Assembly: GCF_021018805.1 (NCBI RefSeq)
Contig: NC_086283.1
Coordinates: 60,041,803 to 60,105,802, forward strand
Direction: 5' to 3'
Origin: Prinia subflava
Taxonomy: Eukaryota > Chordata > Aves > Passeriformes > Cisticolidae
Length of the DNA stretch: 64,000 nucleotides
Positions 47,471 to 61,814 of the stretch are shown here, one piece after another. How positions within the stretch are numbered: position 1 is the stretch's first letter; each line of letters opens with the position of its first letter. A program made the translations under genes and the position numbers. The notes below the pieces were generated by a model, which made no database searches, had not been told where the DNA came from, and was given only the letters and a program-made list of their open reading frames with translations.

Positions 47471-50400
47471 TGGAATTTAGGTATTTAAAAGAGAAAGAAA
47501 AACACTTTTGTCAGATAAAAAATATTTCAGAAAAATTTGATTATATATGTCATTTAAGAGGGTATCCAGATGTCAGGAGTAATCCTTTTTGGCCTTACAC
47601 TCTAGAAATTCTTGGTCCCTGTTCACCATCATCTTTATTTGGCATTCTTTCCATCAAGAAGGTGTGATAGATGGCGTTTGTGTTGCTTGGGTGCTTACAG
47701 TGATGTACTGTGTTCCATCAAAAAGTGAAGAGGTTGGTTTCAACCCTCTAGAAAGAAAAGGAGTTTAGGCTGCTCTTGGCTAAGGAGGGATGAGACATCC
47801 AAGCACCAGAGGGTTGGAGAAGAAGCGCAAGTTTTCTAGAGACTACTGGGAAAAATCTACTGCTGCTCAAAAAGACAATGAGTTGGCTACAACCAGCCAT
47901 GGACATGAGGATCTGCCTGCAGAGACACAGTGGGCTGGGGAAGGAATTCATATCAACCCTTCTATTTCCAGACTGTCTGAATTAGTTGCTGGGAGTTTTC
48001 CCAATTAAGAAAGTGAACTGTTCTAATTTTATTTCCACTAAAACTAAGATCTTCTCACTAAAATTGATTTTTGGTGATTTTTTAAGATCCTAATTGTGGC
48101 TGAGGGTATAGACACAGCCCTCAAGACTGACCAAATTAGGATACCGTTGCACTTTTTGTTTATTTAATCTGCTCAGTCCTTCCAGAAATATTAAAAACTT
48201 TAATTACTAGTTACTGCTTCTGTGGTGCCCTTGTGACATTTTGAAAGGTGTAGAAGGTTCAGACTCAAATCATTGTCATCTTGCTCCCCATGACAGTTAC
48301 TAGTGAGGATTATTTCTTAGCCATGTTGACAATGATATTTTGGTGGTGAGATTTCTCAGACTCTCTGGGTGACCTAAGACATCCAGACCTGTCTGATCTT
48401 TGTTTCCTTTAGTGCAGGTTCCCTAAACATGTCACTCCTACTGTTTTCCTAGCCTCCCCTTTATCCTCTCTCAAGTGGATGACTCTATATGTCTCAGTTT
48501 TTCTTTATTGGCTTTATTTTGTGGCTTTTTGATCATCCTTATTCTCCTTCTCTTACAGATCTCCAGTTGTAATGTATGTAATTGTAAGTATATTTCACCC
48601 ATCTTAAGACAGGATGCCTCAAATTGAGCAAAAAAAAATATTATGAGATATATAAGCAGAGCACAAGCAATTTCTCCCTGGGTTATGAGTTAGCCACCTG
48701 ATCCTGTGTCCTCATGGGACCTCTTTGGTTTCAAAACCAACTCCCTCCAGATGCCCTTGTGCAGAGCTACAATTGCCCATCACTTCCTACCCTGAATTTG
48801 CATTATTTGATTGGCATTCTTTGTCTAGAATTTTGCATTTTTCAACACTGAAAACTGAACCCAGTGTTTCTAGACCTTTTCTTTGGTGTTCAAAAACTAC
48901 TCTAATCTTTGCTTTCTAGCACTTCTAACCTTGCAGCCCATACAACACTGATGGTGCAATAAACACATTCACCCTTCCATCATCCAAGTGGCTAACAAGA
49001 ACATTGAATACCTCCCTGGGGTAAACCCAAGGAAAACTTACTTGATGCATTCATCCTGTTTGACATTTTTGTTACCATTGTTTGAAGTATGCTCTCAAAA
49101 AACTCTTAGCTGCCATGCTAGAACAGTATAATCCAAACCATATTAATTTTAAAAAATGCCATATAGGACTGTTCTTCAGAATTCTTATTTAAATCCAGAG
49201 CTCTAAAAAATTGAAAAGCTTACCAGTGTACGTATAGCATGCTTTTCTTTTATTTCTAGGACCTAATGTTCTCATTTCATGCAAATACCCACTTTTGCTT
49301 TGATACTAAGTTTATGCTACTTTCAAACATGTAAAATGATGTAGATTTTTAACTATCAAATGGGACATAGAAAAAAGAAAAATAACATCTTTCTCTGCAA
49401 CCATTACTTTTCCTTATGTACATGAAAATCGGGTTATGATTTTGGTTTCTTAGGAAAACTTTCATAAAGGGAATAGTTTGTATGGGAGCTTAACACGAAC
49501 AGGATAAAAACCCCACAGTATTCTAGTAATAATATAATGCATTTATAAAATTATTTTCTTCAAGACTCTCTATAGATCTTCTACAGTAATTGTACCTAAA
49601 TATGCCTAAATGGATAAAGGAGAAAGAGAGATCCATCATAACTTTGAATGAGGTGGAAAGATGCAAAAGCAAGAATCACAATAGGAAAACTCCTTTGAAT
49701 CTTTCATGAATGCTATTCCATATGCCCTGAATTGTACATTGATATCTTGGGACTTTAATAATAACAACAATCTGTATCAGTTGCAGTGTCACTAGTTGTA
49801 AGTGTAACTGATAGAAGGAGGAGAATGAGCGCAGTAATTCCCTGTGGGAGAGGTAAAAGAGTAAACTGTGGGATGCCCTCATTGCTTCTGGGGGAACTGT
49901 TGTTATCTGCTTTTCACACATCAAGAATAATGGGGCTGTGAATTGGGTGGGTAAAGATGGTTATAATCCTCCTCAGGTGTACGACCTCCTGCTTCTTGTC
50001 CTCATTGTACCCTTGCAATGCTTGTGTTCTATTTCCACAGTTTTCCTGTCAGTCACACGGAGGTTCCCAACAAATACATATCATCCTACTGCACAACTCA
50101 CCAATACCCCTTGCTTAAGATCCCAAATGCTCTATTCCTGTTACAAGGGGTGCAGTCTGTAACATTTAGCTCTGTCCTCAGTAATAAGCTGCAGTCAGTA
50201 AGGAGCTGGTACCTGGGATCTGAGGACTATAGCACACATAAATTAACTTCAAATTACTGAAAGCTCGGCAATTTCAGCTGCAGAGGATGAAACTTAGGTA
50301 ACAAAACTTGAGGTGCTCTATAAGTCCATTGGTCTTGTTTTGCACTTCTGAGATCAGCTCAGCATCTCAAAGTTTTGCATGGCTCAGTCACACCATTCTT

Positions 50401-53400
50401 TCAAGGAAGGCATTCACTCTCATCAACCAGTTTATGAATTTAAGAATGCAGGTCTTTCTCTGGCTACTGTGTTTGTCACAATCTGAAATTCATTGCTTTG
50501 TAAACCATTTACATTGACTTGTTCTATTTTCTTTTCCATCAAAGTCCAAGCCATGGTCTGAGACACTACCTAAGTTCAGCCAAACATAGTATCAGGATAT
50601 TTAGAGGTTTTCAGCCTTTGCTTTGAGAAACGTGTGGCTGAACAAGTTTCAGTATTCCCCTGCAGTGTTAGCTAGGTGTTAAACAGCAGGTGAATGCCTT
50701 GGCATGTCTCCAGAGAAGCCCTGTGGAAAGGCCAAATATCTTTACTGACAGCTGCAGCAGCAGACTACACTTTCAACCTCTGTATATTTGGTCTCCCCTT
50801 TCAGACCCCTTTCCTTTGAAGTTTTCCCATGAGGACTCATATTCTACAGTGGATTGAGCTCAATATTCTCCTTTGGATGAGAGCTGCTGCTACAGCTGAA
50901 GGATTTATCTTTACAGTTCCAAAAAGAGAGAACTTCACTTTAATTTTTGGTATACTGTTGATGTTAGATCAAGAGCTTGCTCAGTAAGGAGCTTATTGAG
51001 ATAAAAGTAAAATAAAGATACATTATTTACATTACAGTCCTGTCCAAAGAATTCTCAAGATTTCAGCCCAATCACCTTTTCTGCTGACCATCATGAAGAG
51101 AAGTATTATATCCTTGCATCAAAAAGTCAATATTGCACTTTTCTGTGCAAACAACAGTTTCACAAGTGTTTTTGCTTTAGCTGAGATTGTCAAAAAGGAA
51201 ATGTCAAACAGGATGCAATCAGATAGTTCATAAAATGGGCAAGATTGTCTCACCGGAACAGTTACAGTGAGGTGAACTTACCATTGTTGCTAAAACTTTG
51301 TCCAAATATATTAACGTATGCTTAGTCTGGGGCTTTAGCAGGAAGTTTTAATGCAGAAACAGCATGCCCTTCCGTCCTCGGTGTGTTTGAAAGCTCTTTC
51401 GCTGTGAGTCATCGGAATCCTGTGGTTTGTGTATCCTGAGAGAAGACTCCTCTGTGATTATCAGACACTGAAAAACTAGTTTGGAAATGAAACTATAAGG
51501 AAGTTCATTATTTCATAGGAAATATCTACTAACGACTTTTTTTCCTAATTTCTCCTCTTGGCTTGCTGTCATATGTGGAGGTCTTGTGAGTGTACACAGT
51601 CCCTCTCTAGTTTGGCTTCAGAGAAATGTGTAACTTTCCAGAAGTGCTACTGGATGATAAAACGGGGCTCTGCTTGTGAGCTGAAGTAATGAAGATTTAG
51701 AAAATTACACTCCTTGAAACAAGGGAATCATCCTGAATGGTGGTCTAACTCCTGAACTGATGTGCAGATGTGTGCCACTGTGTGATAATCTTCAGTAGCT
51801 GTCAAGGTGCATCTTATCTTACAATATCTGATGGGAAAGGTGTCCATTGTTATGACCTCTGTTAGTGCCCCTGTGACACACAACAGACTAAACCAAATAT
51901 GTTTCCTGAAGTGATGTGGATTTCTTGTTATGCTATCTCAAGATGGTTCTCAGCAATTTTGTTTGTCTTTATATCCTGCTAAAATCAGGGCCCTGTCATT
52001 GTGTTGTTTGCTGTGACAGAAAACATTAACAAAATGTTCAAATGGGATGAAGAATTAAAAATCCAGGTATTTTTCAATTTCCTGTTATGGCAAGAGTGAA
52101 GTCACTATGTGGGACCTCCAACATTTTACAAAACTATTTCATGAAAGAGCACTAAGAGAATGCTCCTACTGACATATTTGGGATGTATTTGCCTGAGGGG
52201 CTCATTGAAGCAACTGGAGTACCCTTGAGGAAACTGCTCTCTTCCTGGAAGAGGAAAAAAAGAGGCATAAAATAACCCCATGGAACTAATCATTACTAAC
52301 TAGTTCAGCAAGCTTGTGAACCTGAACAACATGTAGGAGAACTGTGGTATGTGAGTTTACTTAGAAAAATAAAGGTCTCATAACCTTTTCAAAGATCTTC
52401 AGTCCCACAGGAGGCCTTCTAATAATAATTTAGAAAAAATCCAAATACTGGAAAGTATCTGGAACACATGAACAACATGTATAACATTTGAAGAATGATT
52501 TAGAGTCTGTAGGCTGAACTTGAACCAATGTCCTTAGCATTCTTTTTTCTGTATTTAAAAGGATCATTTATGAATAGCAGTCAAGTTGCTGTTTCACTGT
52601 AGAACGTGTGCATGCCACCTCTCATCCCCCACCCCAGCACAAAGGCTCACTAGCATCAACAATAACTCTGTGAAGGACCTGATGACCACAGCAGTGTTGC
52701 AGTGGTATGGACTGCAGCTACAAAGGTATTTAGACAAAAGCACCAAGCCCACAGCATTTAAATATGGCCACTATACCATGTTGTTTAAGTAGGAGCCTCT
52801 TACTGTGTGAATAAGATCAATAGTCTACCCAATGTAGTAAAGTGTGTTGTAGTTTGAAGCAGTAACTGTTTTTCTTTGTGTTCTGTGCCTTAGAAGAAGC
52901 TTATTCTCCACACAATTTTTATCTTGACTGCCACTTTATCTATAGCAATAAGAATGCACATCACTTCTAGAAAATATGATTAGAGATTCAGGGTTATAAA
53001 GGACTTCCAAGTCTTTTCATGGCTACAGGACATCAGCGAAGTCAGTCTCAAGTAAAGTAAAATATAATTTATGTGAACATCTGGGTGACATCCAAAGTCT
53101 TTGGTCAAATAGAATTACACAAAGTGAGTTGCAGCCAGTAAAATACCGGTAATAACAGTTATGTACAGTTGATGACATTCTTCTCAGATGAGGTAAAAAT
53201 TATAGACTACCCTTTAATTTTCATTTGGGCAGTGTTTAATTCTGAACCCAGCAATTTAGGGAAGCAAAACGTAAAAGATGGGTGATCTAGAAAAAGGCAA
53301 AAATTTGTATGAAGCATTACCCAGGAGAATGCAAATGAACTCTGTCTAACCCAGAATCTTGTGTAACTGGGATTCCATTACAGAGGACACAACAGTTATT

Positions 53401-56400
53401 TATAGGATATTGATTCATTCTTAAATTTTATAGTCCATAAAACTCCCAAGACATACACAGAAAACCAGTCATGTGCTCTATTAGTCTTCTTCAGTAACAT
53501 TAGAAAATGTAACTCAACACCTGATTCCCCGAGACTGATGTATTCAAAAGGTACATCAACATTTGCAGTGGCTTACTTGTTTGTTGTTCTTCTAAACATT
53601 TAAGACTCACTTTTGCAACCTTATAGACTATTTGCAAATCTTATGCCAACTTTAATCACCTGCATTGCATATGCTGGGGAGGAATTTGGCATGAAGTGGT
53701 TTACAGGCTATTGTAGATTTTAGAGTAATTTGAAATTATAAGCTAAATGGCAGTTCTAGAAAATAAAGGCCTTAGAGATGTATACAAACAACAGTATCTG
53801 ATCTTGTCATATTTTATTGCTATGCAATTAATTCTAAATCACAAATCAGAGTGTTCCTTCCTATTTCGCATAAAATATTTTCCTACATTCTCTTTCCAGT
53901 ATGGAGTGAAGTCAGGAGACAAGCTTTCATCACTAGATGGAATTTGTTTCATCATAGGAAATTAAATAACAGAATGCCTCAGAAGAATTAGAAAACCTAT
54001 TGTGTACTGATATGAGTGTGCAGATACATTTGATTCAGGTTCAATAAATATTATAGTAAGTCATGGTGTTTTATCAAAACTGGCCTTGGTGTTGGCAGTC
54101 TCAAAGATTAATGAGAGCTTCTCAATCTCTGGACTGCCCCAAACAGCTGACATATGTTTGTGGGGTCCTTTTTTCCGCATCTCTACCAGACTGACACCCT
54201 TACCACTCCTTATTCCACTCAGAAATAATATTAATGGAGAATATACTTCCATTCTGTAGGTTTTCTCTAAGTGGAAAACTTTAGAACACAAGTCATAGAC
54301 ATCAAGTGTATTGCTTAAATGAGGCAAATGAGATTTGACTCCAAGCTCTCTCCTTCCTTACAAACAAGAGAACAAACAGAAAAGGTGTTTGTAGTGGGTG
54401 GCGTTATTACACGGGCCTTCTGTTGTTATTAAAGTGGTGTAACCCACATTTAGGGTTTTTACTGTAGCAGTTGAAAGCCTGTACAAATTGACAGCTGATG
54501 CAGAGCTTCTGGAGACACCTTGTGTTTAGAAGGATTTTAGAAGGACAATACACTACATTTTATGGTAGCTATAATATACTCTCTTTTATGTATAACATAC
54601 TCAGTCACATTCCTTTTGCAGGATTTCCTTCATAGTGAGAGTCCTCCTACCAATACAGGTGCTCTTCTCAACATGACTTGCAGATGGTAAGTTTTGATGA
54701 AATCAAAATTTCTTACTTTTTAAAAATTAACTGTAGGTAGGAATATGAAAACCCTATTAATTTTGAAAGAAGCCCAGCCAGGGTTGTTTGCCTACAGGGC
54801 ATATGCATTTATGTATGTGGTTGTCTGGTACAAATGGAGTGTCTCATGCTGCTGTCAATAACCAAAGCAAAACTTCAATGAAAAATTTTTTCAGCCTTTG
54901 CAGAAATCCTTCTTACAGCCATTCAGCTTCATTCATAGAGTGATCTTTAATCTATCATTGGCCATGGTCCTATAAGATTGTCTCCCAAGGCCCCCCACCC
55001 CAGACCCTTGCATTTTTGTTAAACAGAGAAAGTCTTTCTATTGCCAGGGCCATAAATATCTCTGATGTGGATTTGAATCACCTGTCCTCCTCACAACCTT
55101 CACATCTTCTTTCTTTTCACTAGACCAAATTCAAGAGTTGATTAAATCCTTTTCCTGTCTTTTCACACATTTCTTCCTAGGTGTCTGACCAGTTTCCACA
55201 GCAGAAAATATCCCTTCTTTCCTCTTCTCTCCTCCTGGAGAAAGCCTGTTTCTCCAGGCTTTCCATCAGCTTTCTTGAAGCACCGGTCTTGCTCAGTAAA
55301 AGGTCATCTCCAACTTGTTCATTTGTGCACTGGGCACAACAAGGGCAGAGCTTGCAGTTAAGAATTGCATGAGACGTGCAATATCCAGAAAAATGAGAGA
55401 AACCAGCACCATCTGCAGTCTCTAAAAGTGGAGAAAGAAAGAAAGGATGTTCAGCAAAGTGAAATCAAAGGGTGAAATCATTTGGTGAAATCAAAACCAA
55501 GCCAACACAGTTAATGTGAAGGAAAGTAAAGAGTTAAGTTTCCAATGTCGCCCTGGGTGTCTGAGTGGAAATCAGTTTGCTTTATGATTAAGAATGTTCT
55601 TTTCAGGTGTCTGTGAGAGGAATGTGAAATTCAGCAATAGAAAGATGAATCAGAGTCTGTTGCGGTTAGTTTGTAAATTCCCAGTGTATAGTGTAAGATA
55701 ACAACACTCCGAGCCCCAAATTCCTCCACGTTGAGGAAGCCCAACAACAGCACCAAGGCAAGCTTATTTCTGCACCTATGGATGTACATGCCTTGAAATC
55801 ATGGAGTAAATTCCCTGTAAAGCAGGATCTGAAAGGCTGTATAAGAGAACAAATGGGTCACAGAGTAATTATTGTACAGTCCAGTAACTATGGAAGTGCC
55901 TTATTGTGGATTGCTTGGTAAATGACAGTGGATCTTTGTGGAAGATAGTTCTTGTGAATAACAAGCATGAAAGGTATCTACAAGAAGGATTTTGAAGTGT
56001 ATAAAAATGATTCTGGTGAGATCAGTCACTTGGCTCAAAAATATTTGCCATATGTCCCCATAATGTTTGCATGAAATTCCAAGACTTGCAGTAACACAAT
56101 ATTTCTATTAATGCTGTGTTAATTGGTGTGACAGATGACAGAGTACATTTTAGTAGGTTTAAAATCTTGTCACTAATTTAGGTGTTAGTGACCACAGTAC
56201 AATAACAAGAAAGCCTGACTTAAAAGTTCAATAAACATTAAACCTTCTATATACTTGAATCTCTTTGGCCTCAAATTTTGCTATAGATTCTGCCTTACAG
56301 TCTCCTTATTTTCAGTGACCAACTGCCCTGGGTGAAGAAGGAAGACTTTGCTGTTGGAAGTTGGTGATAGGTTGAGAAGAATTCTTTTGGTAGCTAAAGT

Positions 56401-57581
56401 GGGAACTTTACATACTATGTCCTGCTTCTAGAACCCAGGCTGCAAATTTCTTGTACATTTTAACCTGCAAGTTATTAGCAACCAGAGTTTGCAGCTCTGA
56501 GCTGCCGAAGACCAATCTTGAATGAGAAGTGTGCTCTTTTCCATGCATTTCACACTCTATCCATGTTCATAAATGGGGCCTATCTAGTTTACTGGGGGAT
56601 CCTCATTCAGAAGCTGCACTCAAACCACGCTGGAACGCGTGCTGTTGCACATGTGCATGTTGTTATGGGCTAGCCAGGTACTCTTTATTTTCCACTAGAA
56701 CTGTTCTGAGGCAGCATTTTCATTTAAGTAGTGGATCCACTAGAAAAATAAGGTATTGTAATAGTCTTCTGTTCACGACTGAAATGTTATGTCCTCTGCC
56801 TTTGACCTCTGTTAGTGTTGTTGAAGCTGGGCAGAACACACTGAACTCTTTCACCCATTGCATTGGTTTTGCTGTTGGCAGTATTTACTCGCACAAATCC
56901 TCAAACAGCCATATAACAAACAATCTTTTGCTTGATACCACATTCTACTTTTCTCATCTGTTCTTTCTTTCAGTGCCAGCTTGTCTGTAGCATATTGATA
57001 TGATGAACTTTTTACTGATCTAACAAGATACTCTCTGCTGGCAGCAACATGAGGCAACAAAATTCCCTCCCCTTATGCAGCAACACTTAACCTGCTCAGC
57101 AAGAGAAAAGACAGCTTGTTTGAAATACAGACACACACGCCTGTGGTGGAGGCTGCATGACACTCAAGTGGAAACCTGAAGTACATTCAGAACTTGTGGA
57201 CACTCATGGCACTTGAAGTCAGGGACACACAGCAAAATCAGTTATCACCTCTTCGGGACATGGATCCCTGCATTTGGGTGTGACAAATAAATGTCAATCA
57301 TAATCAGAAAAGTTATTCCAGGCTAGGGCTGGGTGACTAATTCTCTTTTGTCATGCTGACTGAATGGAAAGAACTGCTGATCGAACAAGGAAGATAAATT
57401 AAATAAAGCCTGACTGAAACAGAACTATTTTCTGCAAGGCAAGCCAAGAACTAACTCAGATTTATTTGGGTTCTTTCTGAAACCAAATATTTTGTATATT
57501 TCTATTAACACAAATTCCTTATTTCTAGATTTCGTAACCTGGCTCTTTTTTCCCCCTTCTTCTTAAATTAAGACCCATTTT
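47471..57581. other. Long unique non-coding stretch
   Basis: No gene or repeat family recognised in about 10 kb. The composition is ordinary AT-rich with scattered short frames. 51350-51440 contains closely spaced TGAGTCAT (AP-1-like) and TGTGGTTT (RUNX-like) matches. GGTGAAATCA is repeated near 55480-55500. 56529-56990 is open for 153 codons on plus, without family resemblance. Confidence 0.4.
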
Positions 57582-57626
57582 CAAATTACAAATTACAAAT
57601 TACAAAAAAAAAAAAAAAAAAAAAAA
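57582..57626. repeat. CAAATTA repeat followed by poly(A)
   Basis: Three exact CAAATTA units (57582-57602) lead into C and 23 A (57604-57626). This resembles the tail of a retrotransposed sequence on the plus strand, but no recognisable retrocopy or AATAAA lies immediately upstream. It is treated as a microsatellite. Confidence 0.9.
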
Positions 57627-60600
57627 GTGTTTTGTTTTTGAAAAGAGGCAATAAATACAGGACATAGAATGCACGCCAAAAAGCAAACTATTGTGAAATT
57701 TTAAAAGTCTTCCTGTGTTCTTTTCTTAGACAAGTTTTGATGAACTAGTGCATGATTTGTGAATTGCTTTTCTCTCTGTGCTACATCTTTTCCAGTGAAG
57801 TAATAATTTATTTAACTGTTTAGGCCAGCTCTGTTCCAGCCACTTGCTTGTCACATGCAAAACTGAAAGACACTTCAGTATTATCTGTGCTGCTTTGTTC
57901 CTTGGATGTGGTGCAAAGCAAGAAAAAATGAAACATCTTACTTAAAGAGCTATTAGTGTTAGTTACTGTTAATGTCCTGCAAAAGTGTAGCTCAAGCATA
58001 GCCACCAAACCCCTCTTACTTGAACTATTCCCAGCTGTTATTATTCCTGCTGCACAGTACTTCAGAAGATGCTCAGGCAGTCTGTTGATGTTCAGGGAAA
58101 CCCCTAGATTTCCTTCCTTATTATTCATGGGGATTTCCCTGTCTGCTGCAGAAAAACAAGCATCAAAGTGTTTTACATGCTGTCTCATGTCTCAAGATTC
58201 TTCATCACACTTAAACGCCTAAGGAAGTGAGTGGCCACAAATACAATTCTTGAAATACTAGAAGTGGGTGCAACACAAGCATATTTTACAAACTATTTTA
58301 TTAAAACAACATTAAAAACACCTTAAGGTTCAAATTGGGGGTCTTTTTCATACTACAGGGAATACTGGGGACCAAAAGAAAGTACATCTGTAGTTTTATA
58401 ATTGCACTTTTTTTTTATTAAAATGTCACAAAGCAAGTAGGAGAGATACAACAAAGCTAGGAAGATGTCTTAAACAAAATTAATTAGACACAGGCCTGTG
58501 TGCAGTCTTTGATATATGTCTGTGTGATCAGCCCGTTTAATGACAAAGTGTTCCGTAACATAGACTGTTCAAACAGACAGGGCATTGGGCTATAGTGTGG
58601 ATTCCTGCCTGTGTTGATGTTGCCACAGGTCTCTCACCCATGCATCCAGTGTGGTGGCCCTTCCTCCTACAGCTCACCAAGCTGGTTAAAAAAGTGCCAT
58701 GTTTAATGCAATATACACTTCCCTTAAATGCAGTAGAAAAGAATGTGGTGCTCAGAGAGGGTATCTTCACAGGGAGTGGATGACTGATACCTTGTTTTCC
58801 AACAGTGACTATGTTGAAAATGCTGACTTTCAGTCACTGCCTAGAGACACTACATGTGCTAGGTAAAAAAAGACACAGACAGAAACTTTGCCAGAACACA
58901 CCCTGCATACCATTAATCAGCCCTTGACAGCTCAGAATTTCCACGTACTTGTTGAACCTTGTGCTTGAGACAGGTATTAGTTATAGTGAGGGTAAACAAA
59001 TATTTAAATATTTAAATTAATATGTGTAATGGTGCTGTTACAGTCCATTGGAGATAGGAATCCCTTTTAGGTGTAAAACTTACTTATTTATGTGTTTAGA
59101 ACAAATGTGAAATAATAATGAAAGAAGGTAATTTCCCACCAAAGTCTGATGTGAGCAGGACTGCCCACATCTCTGTCTAGCAAGAGTGTTTTTACTCCCT
59201 CCTAATTTTAAACTTGGGGTTTTTTTTGATGAATCTCATCAAATTTTGATATCAAGATAAAAGATAAGAAACCTGTGTGCACACACTACTGATCATAGTC
59301 ATTATTGTTCAGCTTTTCAGCACTATAGGGATGGTTGCAGTCCATCTGAATATATGCAAAATCTCCCTTGTTTGTCCTTCCTTAACTTACATATATGTGC
59401 CTGTAATCACACTCAGTTTTTTAAAACATGAGGAATTTGAAAATGAAAGAAAGGCAACACTGTTTACTCTAGAGTCATCATAAGGGCTGAAATTCACTAC
59501 AGTGTGCTTGAAATATGGTAAATGATATTTCAGAAAAGCAATGTTCATATTTAGGAATAAAAATGCAAAATTAGCAAATATTAAATAACTATGTTTCTGT
59601 ACATTTTGAGAATAATGGGCCAAGTAAACCTTAGTAAGTGAGATTTTAATGGAGTTAATCCTAGGGTTGATGATCCTTCTCCTCTTAAGTTTGATTCTGC
59701 TGAGTTCTACATGAAAAAACAAAATTGCAGTTTTGTGCTAAAGAATTAGTGGAATTGCACAGGAGCTATTTGTATATATGTGGGGAATCTGAGGGCTTGG
59801 ACTGCTTGGGACAGAGATGCCTAAGAAACCTCACTGCACAGCATGTTCCCAGGCTTTAGAGGGATGATGGAATAAGCTGCCTCCACCCAGGGTTGCCGCA
59901 GGAGCAGGAGGTTCTCTGCTTTGTCTCACTGCTCTTCCTAACAGAGTCACTTAGAGTCTCAGTGCTCTGTACTAACTTGTACCTAATTTCTTGGAAAGAT
60001 GGGCTCTGATATGCTTCATTTGTTGTTATCCAGCTTGTTTGCTTTACGCTTTATCCTGATGAAGGATGTAGCTACAATTTCATAACTTTTCCAGTCACCT
60101 TTTGTCCTGTCCTACTGCGGTGGTGTAAAAGTTTAAAGGGCTGAGACACAATGTGGTTTTTCCAAATGACAACGCTAGATGGTGTCCCTACACTTCCCCA
60201 AAAACCTACAGCCTATCCTCAGAAACAGTGAAAACAGTGGAGTGATACGATGTGATATGATGTGATGTATTATGTGTGCATGTGTTCCTGTGTTTTGATC
60301 CTCACACACCATTTATGTGCTTAGTTAATGACATGTGAAGCTATTTTCTCTGTTGGTCTCTGGTAATAACTATTCTAGGCACATGCATGTGTTTCCTTTC
60401 CTGTTTTCCCCAAACACCCACACAGAATGGGAGGACAGTTAATTTGAGGAGGTTAATGATAATTCCAGAAGATAGGACAGTTATTAGTGGTTCTGGTCCC
60501 AATCAAGTGAATCCTGTCTCTGTGTAAGGGGCAGGTCTCCTAATCCAAGCTACCTTGAATTCCAATGTCCTTTTGTGTGCACGTGTCTCTGCCAGACTGA

Positions 60601-61078
60601 GACCTGCACATCCACAAATGTCTCTCTAATAAAATGTTTTCTACACACTGTGCTGAATCTGAAGCACTAAAGACTTGACTCCTCAGAGAACCATACAGAA
60701 CTTCATTTGTGAGAGAAAAATCCAACCTGAAAAGTTAGATATGAAGGGCTTTTCACTTTTGTTTTGTAGTGCTTTGGGTGTTTCGGGGGTATTTGTGGAT
60801 TTCAACAAGGAGCATGGAAATTGCAGAAAGACATGCAGATTGCAGAGTGGTTAAAATAGGAATACTGAATGCCTCCTGCAGCACCCTGCAAGCTCCTGTC
60901 CCAAGGCTGGATTAGGTCAGCTAAGATGGATCTTGCAGCTAGTCTGGTTCATTCATCTGGGAACTCTCTGCTGTTGCACATCCCCAAAGGAACTGATGGG
61001 AAGCGAGTGACAGAGACTAAAGCACAAATAGGTTCTGAACAGTGTCTTGCTATAAGCAACACAGAGCAGACAGCACAT
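57627..61078. other. Unique AT-rich non-coding DNA
   Basis: No gene or repeat family recognised. A short GATGTGATAT/TGATG-rich spot lies at about 60243-60270. The sequence becomes GC-richer from about 60870, next to the LTR. Confidence 0.45.
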
Positions 61079-61814
61079 TGTCTTGGTTTGGGAAAACAGG
61101 TATCTGTCAGGGAAAACTGGAGTTTCCCTTGGAATGGAGAATGTAAATACCCCCTCCCTCCAAATTATTACAGTTTTGCAATTAGGAGCTTTCAGGCAAA
61201 AATATGGGACTAGGAGTAACAATTCTTCACTAGGAATATTAAAAATGCAAATGCAGTAATAATAATAATAATAATTAATTAATTTTTAAAAAAAGCAAGC
61301 AAACAAACAAAAGTCCTAGAAGACTCTAGAAAATCCTAGAAATACGACCTGATACCCCGTCGGCCAGGGTGTTGGAAGCAGTCCAAATAGGTCCTCCTGG
61401 AGAGACAGATGTGGTTCTGTTGGAGTAGAGATGATGACAGATGAGTCCAATCTTCCTCTGAGAATCCAGTGGAAAAGTGGATGCTTGGTGTTCCCCCATC
61501 TCAGTTTTTATCTTGGTAGGAATGGCTGGCTCCCCCCACACTGGGTAGAGCATCTCACAGTGGGATGGTGTAATGTGTCTGTCACTGGTGAGCCTTAATG
61601 GCCCATTAACAGAAGATATTCCCTGGAGGGTGGACAGTGGGAAAGAAATAAGAAACACTGCCCCACCTGGTTTTAACAGCTGGCCTGTTATCAGAAGGCA
61701 TTCACCCCCCTCCCCCCTGGCGTTACAAGAGATAAAGGAAGAAGAAACCATCCCCCAACTGCTTTCTACAGATGAAATAGAATACACTTTTTTTTGGTTA
61801 CATAACCCAAGACA
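61079..61814. mobile_element. Solo LTR of an avian endogenous retrovirus (736 bp)
   Basis: It starts TGTCTTGG and ends CCAAGACA, a perfect 8-bp terminal inverted repeat with TG...CA. The flanks CACAT (61074-61078) and CCCAT (61815-61819) fit a 5-bp target-site duplication with one mismatch. Inside, GGAATGGAGAATGTAAATAC (from about 61131), a TAA-rich run (61257-61283), GTCGGCCAGGGTGTTGG (near 61358) and CAGTGGGATGGTG (61558) are features I recognise from a common songbird LTR group. There is no neighbouring gag, pol or env sequence, so it is a solo LTR. The open frame across 61326-61787 on minus is a by-product of the LTR. Orientation is not assigned because I could not identify the promoter and polyadenylation signals with confidence. 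Confidence 0.8.
61257..61283. repeat. TAA-rich microsatellite inside the LTR
   Basis: TAA units pass into TTAATTAATT. This sits in the A-rich internal part of the LTR and is probably a slippage product of it. Confidence 0.85.

Noticed and set aside
56529..56990. 153-codon plus-strand frame with a Cys-rich start
   Set aside because: No recognisable signal peptide, spacing pattern or family; no splice or promoter support.
57582..57626. Poly(A) tail of a retrocopy
   Set aside because: No upstream polyadenylation signal, target-site duplication or recognisable source gene. The CAAATTA repeat suggests simple-sequence growth.
61326..61787. 153-codon minus-strand frame
   Set aside because: It lies entirely inside the solo LTR, which is non-coding.
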